Assembly: GCF_029227915.1 (NCBI RefSeq)
Contig: NC_079879.1
Span: 11,410,001-11,474,000 of the forward strand
Direction: 5' to 3'
Source: Hydractinia symbiolongicarpus
Lineage: Eukaryota; Cnidaria; Hydrozoa; Anthoathecata; Hydractiniidae
Length of the DNA: 64,000 bases
The notes under the pieces were generated by a model. It saw only the letters and a list, made by a program, of their open reading frames with translations, did not search any database and was not told where the DNA came from. Position numbers and translations under genes: made by a program. Below, piece by piece: positions 35,696 through 49,667 of this stretch. Position 1 is the stretch's first letter. Each line of letters opens with the position of its first letter.

Positions 35696-36438
35696 TTAAC
35701 ATTCGGAGTCGAGTTCCAAATGTACGTATGGAGTGGTTCCTCGGGAATCTGCGTGACACCTCACATGGTGAAAAAAATTCATTCTTTTAGCTAAATGTTC
35801 CCGACCCCCAACCGAATCGAAAAATTTCGAAATTGACGAATACCGTAGAGATGATACATACCTTAAACTCAGGGACCTAGAAATAGTGTGAGTTTTTTTA
35901 TCTGTAACCTGTTCAACATTGCGTACAGAGGCCATAATGCGCGTGTTTTTATTGCTTATGGTGTTGATTCATTTGCTCGTGCTGCGCATGTGCGAGAAAT
36001 ACTGTCATAAGAACGCTTAGCATGCCAAAATACCTCAGCACACGTTGTTAACTTTCCCGATTTAAAATTTCAAAATGTTCACAAGTTGTTTAAAACTTTA
36101 TTCCTGTTTTGCCAGTTTTGAACTTTAAAGGAGAAATTCAGTGCAACGCTAAAAGAAGCAGAAATCTTTGACCATCCTTGGGACTGCTGCAGAAGCCAAG
36201 TAAAACTTGTAAGCAGTAACCTTCTCTAGGAACACGGGTATGCTTAGGAAAGACGTGCTTTTTAAGACCTGTCCTGTGTGAGGAATGCCCAATCCAAGAT
36301 TTCCGATGGAAAACTGCAACGGGTGTTTGTCTGGACTGAGAAAACTGAGTCTACGATGTCCGCGCAGTACCGACGCATTCATAATGACACTCAGTGCTTC
36401 CCAGTATTGACAAGGCCTTTAATCTTCTCAACAAGATC
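35696..36438. repeat. H2-23, S monomer
   Basis: 743 bp. Counterpart of H1-14 (D63; pal+) with a private C79 (AACATTCGG) at its first bases. S tail, lk2. Confidence 0.95.
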
Positions 36439-37500
36439 TTAACTTTCGGAGTCGAGTTCCAAATGTACGTATGGAGTGGTTCCTCGGGATTCTGCGTGAC
36501 ACCTCACATGGTGAAAAAAATTCATTCTTTTAGCTAAATGTTCCCGACCCCCAACCGAATCGAAAAATAACGAAATTGACGAATGCCGTAGAGATGATAC
36601 ATACCTTAAACTCAGGGACCTAGAAATAGTGTGAGTTTTTTTATCTGTAACCTGTTCAACATTGCGTACAGAGGCCATAATGCGCGTGTTTTTATTGCTT
36701 ATGGTGTTTATTCATTTGCTCGTGCTGCGCATGTGCGGGAATTACTGAACACCTCGATGACACAGATAAACTGGGGAAGCGCTCAGAAATTAAAACTGGA
36801 ATGACCGTGGTTACAAAATCGCTTCAGTGTAATCAAAATAAAAGTAGGACTGTTCGTATTCTATCTACTTTGAGGAGACATCTCGGGTGAAAAAAAGATG
36901 ATCATCAAACAAACAATCCGTAAAGAGATACTGGAGTTACTTCTTGCTGCTCGACAATGATGACTATACAGACATTTTTAGGCAACAAATCCGTTAATTC
37001 AACAATTCTCTCAATGCACTCTTGCCTGCATAGCTTGTTAGTATTTGCTTAAGATTGCACCTTAATTATCAGGAAGCGCGAACTTAGTACGACAAAGATG
37101 ACTGTACTACAAGGCTTTTACTCATAAGAACGCTCAACATACCAAGATACTTCATCAAACGTTCTTGACTTTCCCGATTTGAATTTTCAAAATGTTCTTA
37201 AATTGTTTTTAACTTTCTCCTTATTTTGCAAATTTTGAACTTTAGAGGAGAATTTCAGTGCAACGATAAAAGAAGCTGTAACCTTCTCTGAAAACACGGG
37301 TATGCTTAGGGAAGACGTACTTTTCAAGACCTGGCCTGTCAAACGTTTGCGCAATGCAAGTTTTCCGATGAAAAACTGCAACGGGTGCTTGTCTGGACCG
37401 AGAAAACTGAGTCTACGATGTCCGCGCAGTACCGACGCATTCATAATGATACTCAGTGCTTCCCAGTATTGACAAGGCCTTTAATCTTCTCAACATGATC
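36439..37500. repeat. H2-24, L monomer
   Basis: 1062 bp. Matches H1-15 (R5, H32, L37; pal-; G tail, lk1). Confidence 0.95.
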
Positions 37501-38243
37501 TTAACTTTCGGAGTCGAGTTCCAAATGTACGTATGGAGTGGTTCCTCGGGATTCTGCGTGACACCTCACATGGTGAAAAAAATTCAATCTTTTAGCTAAA
37601 TGTTCCCGACCCCCAACCGAATCGAAAAATAACGAAATTGACGAATACCGTAGAGATGATACATACCTTAAACTCAGGGACCCAGAAATAGTGTGAGTTT
37701 TTTTATCTGTAACCTGTTCAACATTGCCTACAGAGGCCATAATGTGCGTGTTTTTATTGCTTATGGTGTTGATTCATTTGCTCGTGCTGCGCATGTGCGA
37801 GAATTACTGTCATAAGAACGCTTAGCATGCCAAAATACGTCAGCACACGTTGTTAACTTTCCCGATTTAAAATTTCAAAATGTTCACAAGTTGTTTAAAA
37901 CTTTATTCCTGTTTTGCCAGTTTTGAACTTTAAAGGAGAAATTCAGTGCAACGCTAAAAGAAGCAGAAATCTTTGACCATCCTTGGGACTGCTGCAGAAG
38001 CAAGGTAAAACTTGTAAGCAGTAACCTTCTCTAGGAACACGGGTATGCTTAGGAAAGACGTGCTTTTTAAGACCTGTCCTGTGTGAGGAATGCCCAATCC
38101 AAGATTTCCGATGGAAAACTGCAACGGGTGTTTGTCTGGACTGAGAAAACTGAGTCTACGATGTCCGCGCAGTACCGACGCATTCATAATGACACTCAGT
38201 GCTTCCCAGTATTGACAAGGCCTTTAATCTTCTCAACAAGATC
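37501..38243. repeat. H2-25, S monomer
   Basis: 743 bp. L52, G20, L37; pal-. Private AATACGTCAG near 37838. S tail, lk2. The S of the single closing S+L pair. Confidence 0.95.
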
Positions 38244-39305
38244 TTAACTTTCGGAGTCGAGTTCCAAATGTACGTATGGAGTGGTTCCTCGGGAATCTGC
38301 GTGACACCTCACATGGTGAAAAAAATTCATTCTTTTAGCTAAATGTTCCCGACCCCCAACCGAATCGAAAAATTTCGAAATTGACGAATACCGTAGAGAT
38401 GATACATACCTTACACTCAGGGACCTAGAAATAGTGTGAGTTTTTTTATCTGTAACCTGTTCAACATTGCGTACAGAGGCCATAATGCGCGTGTTTTTAT
38501 TGCTTATGGTGTTTATTCATTTGCTCGTGCTGCGCATGTGCGGGAATTACTGAACACCTCGATGACACAGATAAACTGGGGAAGCGCTCAGAAATTAAAA
38601 CTGGAATGACCGTGGTTACAAAATCGCTTCAGTGTAATCAAAATAAAAGTAGGACTGTTCGTATTCTATCTACTTTGAGGAGACATCTCGGGTGAAAAAA
38701 AGATGATCATCAAACAAACAATCCGAAAAGAGATACTGGAGTTACTTCTTGCTGCTCGACAATGATGACTATACAGAGATTTTTAGGCAACAAATCCGTT
38801 AATTCAACAATTCTCTCAATGCACTCTTGCCTGCATAGCTTGTTAGTATTTGCTTAAGATTGCACCTTAATTATCAGGAAGCGCGAACTTAGTACGACAA
38901 AGATGACTGTACTACAAGGCTTTTACTCATAAGAACGCTCAACATACCAAGATACTTCATCAAACGTTCTTGACTTTCCCGATTTGAATTTTCAAAATGT
39001 TCTTAAATTGTTTTTAACTTTCTCCTTATTTTGCAAATTTTGAACTTTAGAGGAGAATTTCAGTGCAACGATAAAAGAAGCTGTAACCTTCTCTGAAAAC
39101 ACGGGTATGCTTAGGGAAGACGTACTTTTCAAGACCTGGCCTGTCAAACGTTTGCGCAATGCAAGATTTCCGATGGAAAACTGCAACGGGTGTTTGTCTG
39201 GACTGAGAAAACTGAGTCTACGATGTCCGCGCAGTACCGACGCATTCATAATAATACTCAGTGCTTTCCAGTATTGACAAGGCCTTTAATCTTCTCAACA
39301 AGATC
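38244..39305. repeat. H2-26, L monomer, HOR end
   Basis: 1062 bp. V24, D63; pal+. TCCGAAAAG, CAGAGATTT. S tail, lk3. It combines the V24 marker of H1-17 with the tail of H1-19, as expected if one S+L pair was lost or never duplicated. Confidence 0.95.
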
Positions 39306-40048
39306 TTAACTTTCGGAGTCGAGTTCCAAATGTACGTATGGAGTGGTTCCTCGGGAATCTGCGTGACACCTCACATGGTGAAAAAAATTCATTCTTTTAG
39401 CTAAATGTTCCCGACCCCCAACCGAATCGAAAAATTTCGAAATTGACGAATACCGTAGAGATGATACATACCTTAAACTCAGGGACCTAGAAATTGTGTG
39501 AATTTTTTTATCTGTAACCTGTTCAACATTGCGTACAGAGGCCATAATGCGCGTGTTTTTATTGCTTATGGTGTTGATTCATTTGCTCGTGCTGCGCATG
39601 TGCGAGAAATACTGTCATAAGAACGCTTAGCATGCCAAAATACCTCAGCACACGTTGTTAACTTTCCCGATTTAAAATTTCAAAATGTTCACAAGTTGTT
39701 TAAAACTTTATTCCTGTTTTGCCAGTTTTGAACTTTAAAGGAGAAATTCAGTGCAACGCTAAAAGAAGCAGAAATCTTTGACCATCCTTGGGACTGCTGC
39801 AGAAGCCAAGTAAAACTTGTAAGCAGTAACCTTCTCTAGGAACACGGGTATGCTTAGGAAAGACGTGCTTTTTAAGACCTGTCCTGTGTGAGGAATGCCC
39901 AATCCAAGATTTCCGATGGAAAACTGCAACGGGTGTTTGTCTGGACTGAGAAAACTGAGTCTACGATGTCCGCGCAGTACCGACGCATTCATAATGACAC
40001 TCAGTGCTTCCCAGTATTGACAAGGCCTTTAATCTTCTCAACAAGATC
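39306..40048. repeat. H3-01, S monomer (HOR start marker)
   Basis: 743 bp. I15 and silent codon 17, as H1-01. Confidence 0.95.
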
Positions 40049-40754
40049 TTAACTTTCGGAGTCGAGTTCCAAATGTACGTATGGAGTGGTTCCTCGGGAT
40101 TCTGCGTGACACCTCACATGGTGAAAAAAATTCATTCTTTTAGCTAAATGTTCCCGACCCCCAACCGAATCGAAAAATAACGAAATTGACGAATGCCGTA
40201 GAGATGATACATACCTTAAACTCAGGGACCTAGATATAGTGTGAGTTTTTTTATCTGTAACCTGTTCAACATTGCCTACAGAGGCCATAATGTGCGTGTT
40301 TTTATTGCTTATGGTGTTGATTCATTTGCTCGTGCTGCGCATGTGCGAGAATTACTGTCATAAGAACGCTTAGCATGCCAAAATACCTCAGCACACGTTG
40401 TTAACTTTCCCGATTTCAAATTTCAAAATGTTCACAAGTTGTTTAAAACTTTATTCCTGTTTTGCCAGTTTTGAACTTTAAAGGAGAAATTCAGTGCAAC
40501 GCTAAAAGAAGCAGAAATCTTTGACCATCCTTGGGACTGCTGCAGAAGCAAGGTAAAACTTGTAAGCAGTAACCTTCTCTAGGAACACGGGTATGCTTAG
40601 GAAAGACGTGCTTTTTAAGACCTGCAAAACTGCAACGGGTGCTTGTCTGGACCGAGAAAACTGAGTCTACGATGTCCGCGCAGTACCGACGCATTCATAA
40701 TGATACTCAGTGCTTCCCAGTATTGACAAGGCCTTTAATCTTCTCAACATGATC
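40049..40754. repeat. H3-02, T monomer
   Basis: 706 bp. As H1-02. Confidence 0.95.
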
Positions 40755-41816
40755 TTAACTTTCGGAGTCGAGTTCCAAATGTACGTATGGAGTGGTTCCT
40801 CGGGATTCTGCGTGACACCTCACATGGTAAAAAAAATTCATTCTTTTAGCTAAATGTTCCCGACCCCCAACCGAATCGAAAAATTTCGAAATTGACGAAT
40901 ACCGTAGAGATGATACATACCTTAAACTCAGGGACCTAGAAATAGTGTGAGTTTTTTTATCTGTAACATGTTCAACATTGCGTACAGAGGCCATAATGCG
41001 CGTGTTTTTATTGCTTATGGTGTTTATTCATTTGCTCGTGCTGCGCATGTGCGGGAATTACTGAACACCTCGATGACACAGATAAACTGGGGAAGCGCTC
41101 AGAAATTAAAACTGGAATGACCGTGGTTACAAAATCGCTTCAGTGTAATCAAAATAAAAGTAGGACTGTTCGTATTCTATCTACTTTGAGGAGACATCTC
41201 GGGTGAAAAAAAGATGATCATCAAACAAACAATCCGTAAAGAGATACTGGAGTTACTTCTTGCTGCTCGACAATGATGACTATACAGACATTTTTAGGCA
41301 ACAAATCCGTTAATTCAACAATTCTCTCAATGCACTCTTGCCTGCATAGCTTGTTAGTATTTGCTTAAGATTGCACCTTAATTATCAGGAAGCGCGAACT
41401 TAGTACGACAAAGATGACTGTACTACAAGGCTTTTACTCATAAGAACGCTCAACATACCAAGATACTTCATCAAACGTTCTTGACTTTCCCGATTTGAAT
41501 TTTCAAAATGTTCTTAAATTGTTTTTAACTTTCTCCTTATTTTGCAAATTTTGAACTTTAGAGGAGAATTTCAGTGCAACGATAAAAGAAGCTGTAACCT
41601 TCTCTGAAAACACGGGTATGCTTAGGGAAGACGTACTTTTCAAGACCTGGCCTGTCAAACGTTTGCGCAATGCAAGTTTTCCGATGAAAAACTGCAACGG
41701 GTGCTTGTCTGGACCGAGAAAACTGAGTCTACGATGTCCGCGCAGTACCGACGCATTCATAATGATACTCAGTGCTTCCCAGTATTGACAAGGCCTTTAA
41801 TCTTCTCAACATGATC
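40755..41816. repeat. H3-03, L monomer
   Basis: 1062 bp. As H1-03 (H9, Y56). Confidence 0.95.
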
Positions 41817-42559
41817 TTAACTTTCGGAGTCGAGTTCCAAATGTACGTATGGAGTGGTTCCTCGGGATTCTGCGTGACACCTCACATGGTGAAAAAAATT
41901 CATTCTTTTAGCTAAATGTTCCCGACCCCCAACCGAATCGAAAAATAACGAAATTGACGAATACCGTAGAGATGATACATACCTTAAACTCAGGTACCTA
42001 GAAATAGTGTGAGTTTTTTTATCTGTAACCTGTTCAACATTGCCTACAGAGGCCATAATGTGCGTGTTTTTATTGCTTATGGTGTTGATTCATTTGCTCG
42101 TGCTGCGCATGTGCGAGAAATACTGTCATAAGAACGCTTAGCATGCCAAAATACCTCAGCACACGTTGTTAACTTTCCCGATTTAAAATTTCAAAATGTT
42201 CACAAGTTGTTTAAAACTTTATTCCTGTTTTGCCAGTTTTGAACTTTAAAGGAGAAATTCAGTGCAACGCTAAAAGAAGCAGAAATCTTTGACCATCCTT
42301 GGGACTGCTGCAGAAGCCAAGTAAAACTTGTAAGCAGTAACCTTCTCTAGGAACACGGGTATGCTTAGGAAAGACGTGCTTTTTAAGACCTGTCCTGTGT
42401 GAGGAATGCCCAATCCAAGATTTCCGATGGAAAACTGCAACGGGTGTTTGTCTGGACTGAGAAAACTGAGTCTACGATGTCCGCGCAGTACCGACGCATT
42501 CATAATGACACTCAGTGCTTCCCAGTATTGACAAGGCCTTTAATCTTCTCAACAAGATC
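41817..42559. repeat. H3-04, S monomer
   Basis: 743 bp. As H1-04 (Y21). Confidence 0.95.
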
Positions 42560-43265
42560 TTAACTTTCGGAGTCGAGTTCCAAATGTACGTATGGAGTGG
42601 TTCCTCGGGATTCTGCGTGACACCTCACATGGTGAAAAAAATTCATTCTTTTAGCTAAATGTTCCCGACCCCCAACCGAATCGAAAAATAACGAAATTGA
42701 CGAATGCCGTAGAGATGATACATACCTTAAACTCAGGGACCTAGATATAGTGTGAGTTTTTTTATCTGTAACCTGTTCAACATTGCCTACAGAGGCCATA
42801 ATGTGCGTGTTTTTATTGCTTATGGTGTTGATTCATTTGCTCGTGCTGCGCATGTGCGAGAATTACTGTCATAAGAACGCTTAGCATGCCAAAATACCTC
42901 AGCACACGTTGTTAACTTTCCCGATTTCAAATTTCAAAATGTTCACAAGTTGTTTAAAACTTTATTCCTGTTTTGCCAGTTTTGAACTTTAAAGGAGAAA
43001 TTCAATGCAACGCTAAAAGAAGCAGAAATCTTTGACCATCCTTGGGACTGCTGCAGAAGCAAGGTAAAACTTGTAAGCAGTAACCTTCTCTAGGAACACG
43101 GGTATGCTTAGGAAAGACGTGCTTTTTAAGACCTGCAAAACTGCAACGGGTGCTTGTCTGGACCGAGAAAACTGAGTCTACGATGTCCGCGCAGTACCGA
43201 CGCATTCATAATGATACTCAGTGCTTCCCAGTATTGACAAGGCCTTTAATCTTCTCAACATGATC
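42560..43265. repeat. H3-05, T monomer
   Basis: 706 bp. As H1-05. Confidence 0.95.
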
Positions 43266-44327
43266 TTAACTTTCGGAGTCGAGTTCCAAATGTACGTATG
43301 GAGTGGTTCCTCGGGATTCTGCGTGACACCTCACATGGTAAAAAAAATTCATTCTTTTAGCTAAATGTTCCCGACCCCCAACCGAATCGAAAAATTTCGA
43401 AATTGACGAATACCGTAGAGATGATACATACCTTAAACTCAGGGACCTAGAAATAGTGTGAGTTTTTTTATCTGTAACCTGTTCAACATTGCGTACAAAG
43501 GCCATAATGCGCGTGTTTTTATTGCTTATGGTGTTTATTCATTTGCTCGTGCTGCGCATGTGCGGGAATTACTGAACACCTCGATGACACAGATAAACTG
43601 GGGAAGCGCTCAGAAATTAAAACTGGAATGACCGTGGTTACAAAATCGCTTCAGTGTAATCAAAATAAAAGTAGGACTGTTCGTATTCTATCTACTTTGA
43701 GGAGACATCTCGGGTGAAAAAAAGATGATCATCAAACAAACAATCCGTAAAGAGATACTGGAGTTACTTCTTGCTGCTCGACAATGATGACTATACAGAC
43801 ATTTTTAGGCAACAAATCCGTTAATTCAACAATTCTCTCAATGCACTCTTGCCTGCATAGCTTGTTAGTATTTGCTTAAGATTGCACCTTAATTATCAGG
43901 AAGCGCGAACTTAGTACGACAAAGATGACTGTACTACAAGGCTTTTACTCATAAGAACGCTCAACATACCAAGATACTTCATCAAACGTTCTTGACTTTC
44001 CCGATTTGAATTTTCAAAATGTTCTTAAATTGTTTTTAACTTTCTCCTTATTTTGCAAATTTTGAACTTTAGAGGAGAATTTCAGTGCAACGATAAAAGA
44101 AGCTGTAACCTTCTCTGAAAACACGGGTATGCTTAGGGAAGACGTACTTTTCAAGACCTGGCCTGTCAAACGTTTGCGCAATGCAAGTTTTCCGATGAAA
44201 AACTGCAACGGGTGCTTGTCTGGACCGAGAAAACTGAGTCTACGATGTCCGCGCAGTACCGACGCATTCATAATGATACTCAGTGCTTCCCAGTATTGAC
44301 AAGGCCTTTAATCTTCTCAACATGATC
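43266..44327. repeat. H3-06, L monomer
   Basis: 1062 bp. As H1-06 (F3, Y56; G tail, lk1). Confidence 0.95.
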
Positions 44328-45033
44328 TTAACTTTCGGAGTCGAGTTCCAAATGTACGTATGGAGTGGTTCCTCGGGATTCTGCGTGACACCTCACATGG
44401 TGAAAAAAATTCATTCTTTTAGCTAAATGTTCCCGACCCCCAACCGAATCGAAAAATAACGAAATTGACGAATGCCGTAGAGATGATACATACCTTAAAC
44501 TCAGGGACCTAGATATAGTGTGAGTTTTTTTATCTGTAACCTGTTCAACATTGCCTACAGAGGCCATAATGTGCGTGTTTTTATTGCTTATGGTGTTGAT
44601 TCATTTGCTCGTGCTGCGCAAGTGCGAGAATTACTGTCATAAGAACGCTTAGCATGCCAAAATACCTCAGCACACGTTGTTAACTTTCCCGATTTCAAAT
44701 TTCAAAATGTTCACAAGTTGTTTAAAACTTTATTCCTGTTTTGCCAGTTTTGAACTTTAAAGGAGAAATTCAATGCAACGCTAAAAGAAGCAGAAATCTT
44801 TGACCATCCTTGGGACTGCTGCAGAAGCAAGGTAAAACTTGTAAGCAGTAACCTTCTCTAGGAACACGGGTATGCTTAGGAAAGACGTGCTTTTTAAGAC
44901 CTGCAAAACTGCAACGGGTGCTTGTCTGGACCGAGAAAACTGAGTCTACGATGTCCGCGCAGTACCGACGCATTCATAATGATACTCAGTGCTTCCCAGT
45001 ATTGACAAGGCCTTTAATCTTCTCAACATGATC
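44328..45033. repeat. H3-07, T monomer
   Basis: 706 bp. As H1-07, with the GCGCAAGTGCG form. Confidence 0.95.
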
Positions 45034-46094
45034 TTAACTTTGGGAGTCGAGTTCCAAATGTACGTATGGAGTGGTTCCTCGGGATTCTGCGTGACACCTC
45101 ACATGGTAAAAAAAATTCATTCTTTTAGCTAAATGTTCCCGACCCCTAACCGAATCGAAAATTTCGAAATTGACGAATACCGTAGAGATGATACATACCT
45201 TAAACTCAGGGACCTAGAAATAGTGTGAGTTTTTTTATCTGTAACCTGTTCAACATTGCGTACAGAGGCCATAATGCGCGTGTTTTTATTGCTTATGGTG
45301 TTTATTCATTTGCTCGTGCTGCGCATGTGCGGGAATTACTGAACACCTCGATGACACAGATAAACTGGGGAAGCGCTCAGAAATTAAAACTGGAATGACC
45401 GTGGTTACAAAATCGCTTCAGTGTAATCAAAATAAAAGTAGGACTGTTCGTATTCTATCTACTTTGAGGAGACATCTCGGGTGAAAAAAAGATGATCATC
45501 AAACAAACAATCCGTAAAGAGATACTGGAGTTACTTCTTGCTGCTCGACAATGATGACTATACAGACATTTTTAGGCAACAAATCCGTTAATTCAACAAT
45601 TCTCTCAATGCACTCTTGCCTGCATAGCTTGTTAGTATTTGCTTAAGATTGCACCTTAATTATCAGGAAGCGCGAACTTAGTACGACAAAGATGACTGTA
45701 CTACAAGGCTTTTACTCATAAGAACGCTCAACATACCAAGATACTTCATCAAACGTTCTTGACTTTCCCGATTTGAATTTTCAAAATGTTCTTAAATTGT
45801 TTTTAACTTTCTCCTTATTTTGCAAATTTTGAACTTTAGAGGAGAATTTCAGTGCAACGATAAAAGAAGCTGTAACCTTCTCTGAAAACACGGGTATGCT
45901 TAGGGAAGACGTACTTTTCAAGACCTGGCCTGTCAAACGTTTGCGCAATGCAAGTTTTCCGATGAAAAACTGCAACGGGTGCTTGTCTGGACCGAGAAAA
46001 CTGAGTCTACGATGTCCGCGCAGTACCGACGCATTCATAATGATACTCAGTGCTTCCCAGTATTGACAAGGCCTTTAATCTTCTCAACATGATC
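45034..46094. repeat. H3-08, L' monomer, 1-bp deletion
   Basis: 1061 bp. Same deletion and linked substitutions as H1-08. Confidence 0.95.
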
Positions 46095-46837
46095 TTAACT
46101 TTCGGAGTCGAGTTCCAAATGTACGTATGGAGTGGTTCCTGGGGATTTTGCGTGACACCTCACATGGTGAAAAAAATTCATTCTTTTAGCTAAATGTTCC
46201 CGACCCCCAACCGAATCGAAAAATAACGAAATTGACGAATACCGTAGAGATGATACATACCTTAAACTCAGGGACCCAGAAATAGTGTGAGTTTTTTTAT
46301 CTGTAACCTGTTCAACATTGCCTACAGAGGCCATAATGTGCGTGTTTTTATTGCTTATGGTGTTGATTCATTTGCTCGTGCTGCGCATGTGCGAGAATTA
46401 CTGTCATAAGAACGCTTAGCATGCCAAAATACCTCAGCACACGTTGTTAACTTTCCCGATTTAAAATTTCAAAATGTTCACAAGTTGTTTAAAACTTTAT
46501 TCCTGTTTTGCCAGTTTTGAACTTTAAAGGAGAAATTCAGTGCAACGCTAAAAGAAGCAGAAATCTTTGACCATCCTTGGGACTGCTGCAGAAGCAAGGT
46601 AAAACTTGTAAGCAGTAACCTTCTCTAGGAACACGGGTATGCTTAGGAAAGACGTGCTTTTTAAGACCTGTCCTGTGTGAGGAATGCCCAATCCAAGATT
46701 TCCGATGGAAAACTGCAACGGGTGTTTGTCTGGACTGAGAAAACTGAGTCTACGATGTCCGCGCAGTACCGACGCATTCATAATGACACTCAGTGCTTCC
46801 CAGTATTGACAAGGCCTTTAATCTTCTCAACAAGATC
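46095..46837. repeat. H3-09, S monomer
   Basis: 743 bp. As H1-09 (K63, P65) but with the common G at 46437. Confidence 0.95.
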
Positions 46838-47899
46838 TTAACTTTCGGAGTCGAGTTCCAAATGTACGTATGGAGTGGTTCCTCGGGAATCTGCGTGACA
46901 CCTCACATGGTGAAAAAAATTCATTCTTTTAGCTAAATGTTCCCGACCCCCAACCGAATCGAAAAATTTCGAAATTGACGAATACCGTAGAGATGATACA
47001 TACCTTAAACTCAGGGACCTAGAAATAGTGTGAGTTTTTTTATCTGTAACCTGTTCAACATTGCGTACAGAGGCCATAATGCGCGTGTTTTTATTGCTTA
47101 TGGTGTTTATTCATTTGCTCGTGCTGCGCATGTGCGGGAATTACTGAACACCTCGATGACACAGATAAACTGGGGATGCGCTCAGAAATTAAAACTGGAA
47201 TGACCGTGGTTACAAAATCGCTTCAGTGTAATCAAAATAAAAGTAGGACTGTTCGTATTCTATCTACTTTGAGGAGACATCTCGGGTGAAAAAAAGATGA
47301 TCATCAAACAAACAATCCGTAAAGAGATACTGGAGTTACTTCTTGCTGCTCGACAATGATGACTATACAGAGATTTTTAGGCAACAAATCCGTTAATTCA
47401 ACAATTCTCTCAATGCACTCTTGCCTGCATAGCTTGTTAGTATTTGCTTAAGATTGCACCTTAATTATCAGGAAGCGCGAACTTAGTACGACAAAGATGA
47501 CTGTACTACAAGGCTTTTACTCATAAGAACGCTCAACATACCAAGATACTTCATCAAACGTTCTTGACTTTCCCGATTTGAATTTTCAAAGTGTTCTTAA
47601 ATTGTTTTTAACTTTCTCCTTATTTTGCAAATTTTGAACTTTAGAGGAGAATTTCAGTGCAACGATAAAAGAAGCTGTAACCTTCTCTGAAAACACGGGT
47701 ATGCTTAGGGAAGACGTACTTTTCAAGACCTGGCCTGTCAAACGTTTGCGCAATGCAAGATTTCCGATGGAAAACTGCAACGGGTGTTTGTCTGGACTGA
47801 GAAAACTGAGTCTACGATGTCCGCGCAGTACCGACGCATTCATAATAATACTCAGTGCTTTCCAGTATTGACAAGGCCTTTAATCTTCTCAACAAGATC
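46838..47899. repeat. H3-10, L monomer
   Basis: 1062 bp. As H1-10, including CAAAGTGTTC, but with C at 47124 and T at 47177 (GGGGATGCGC, shared with H2-16). S tail, lk3. Confidence 0.95.
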
Positions 47900-48961
47900 T
47901 TAACTTTCGGAGTCGAGTTCCAAATGTACGTATGGAGTGGTTCCTCGGGATTCTGCGTGACACCTCACATGGTGAAAAAAATTCATTCTTTTAGCTAAAT
48001 GTTCCCGACCCCCAACCGAATCGAAAAATTTCGAAATTGACGAATACCGTAGAGATGATACATACCTTAAACTCAGGGACCTAGAAATAGTGTGAGTTTT
48101 TTTATCTGTAACCTGTTCAACATTGCGTACAGAGGCCATAATGCGCGTGTTTTTATTGCTTATGGTGTTTATTCATTTGCTCGTGCTGCGCATGTGCGGG
48201 AATTACTGAACACCTCGATGACACAGATAAACTGGGGAAGCGCTCAGAAATTAAAACTGGAATGACCGTGGTTACAAAATCGCTTCAGTGTAATCAAAAT
48301 AAAAGTAGGACTGTTCGTATTCTATCTACTTTGAGGAGACATCTCGGGTGAAAAAAAGATGATCATCAAACAAACAATCCGTAAAGAGATACTGGAGTTA
48401 CTTCTTGCTGCTCGACAATGATGACTATACAGACATTTTTAGGCAACAAATCCGTTAATTCAACAATTCTCTCAATGCACTCTTGCCTGCATAGCTTGTT
48501 AGTATTTGCTTAAGATTGCACCTTAATTATCAGGAAGCGCGAACTTAGTACGACAAAGATGACTGTACTACAAGGCTTTTACTCATAAGAACGCTCAACA
48601 TACCAAGATACTTCATCAAACGTTCTTGACTTTCCCGATTTGAATTTTCAAAATGTTCTTAAATTGTTTTTAACTTTCTCCTTATTTTGCAAATTTTGAA
48701 CTTTAGAGGAGAATTTCAGTGCAACGATAAAAGAAGCTGTAACCTTCTCTGAAAACACGGGTATGCTTAGGGAAGACGTACTTTTCAAGACCTGGCCTGT
48801 CAAACGTTTGCGCAATGCAAGTTTTCCGATGAAAAACTGCAACGGGTGCTTGTCTGGACCGAGAAAACTGAGTCTACGATGTCCGCGCAGTACCGACGCA
48901 TTCATAATGATACTCAGTGCTTCCCAGTATTGACAAGGCCTTTAATCTTCTCAACATGATC
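47900..48961. repeat. H3-11, L monomer
   Basis: 1062 bp. As H1-11. Second half of the L-L pair. Confidence 0.95.
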
Positions 48962-49667
48962 TTAACTTTCGGAGTCGAGTTCCAAATGTACGTATGGAGT
49001 GGTTCCTCGGGATTCTGCGTGACACCTCACATGGTGAAAAAAATTCATTCTTTTAGCTAAATGTTCCCGACCCCCAACCGAATCGAAAAATAACGAAATT
49101 GACGAATACCGTAGAGATGATACATACCTTAAACTCAGGGACCCAGAAATAGTGTGAGTTTTTTTATCTGTAACCTGTTCAACATTGCCTACAGAGGCCA
49201 TAATGTGCGTGTTTTTATTGCTTATGGTGTTGATTCATTTGCTCGTGCTGCGCATGTGCGAGAATTACTGTCATAAGAACGCTTAGCATGCCAAAATACC
49301 TCAGCACACGTTGTTAACTTTCCCGATTTAAAATTTCAAAATGTTCACAAGTTGTTTAAAACTTTATTCCTGTTTTGCCAGTTTTGAACTTTAAAGGAGA
49401 AATTCAGTGCAACGCTAAAAGAAGCAGAAATCTTTGACCATCCTTGGGACTGCTGCAGAAGCAAGGTAAAACTTGTAAGCAGTAACCTTCTCTAGGAACA
49501 CGGGTATGCTTAGGAAAGACGTGCTTTTTAAGACCTGCAAAACTGCAACGGGTGCTTGTCTGGACCGAGAAAACTGAGTCTACGATGTCCGCGCAGTACC
49601 GACGCATTCATAATAATACTCAGTGCTTTCCAGTATTGACAAGGCCTTTAATCTTCTCAACAAGATC
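48962..49667. repeat. H3-12, T monomer
   Basis: 706 bp. As H1-12 but without its private silent base (T at 49052). lk3. Confidence 0.95.

Larger units (their letters stand above)
16739..39305. repeat. Higher-order repeat H2, 26 units, 22,567 bp
   Basis: Unit order: S T L S T L T L S L T L T L' S L S L T L T S S L S L. It shares the opening six units, the L' unit, the T-S-S run and the closing S L with H1 and H3, but is 6,047 bp longer. That is the net length of one S, three T and three L units. Extra T+L pairs at 25334-28868 and 31417-34952 explain most of the gain, and the closing S+L pair is single, not doubled. It has no L-L pair. Several tails carry the other allele, showing conversion or exchange. 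Confidence 0.95.

Noticed and set aside
16739-39305. Treating H2 as an assembly error
   Set aside because: It has private alleles (for example silent codon 39 in H2-18 and H2-20, K46 in H2-11 and H2-13) not found in H1 or H3, so it is not a simple mis-join of them. Only reads could exclude a haplotype switch.
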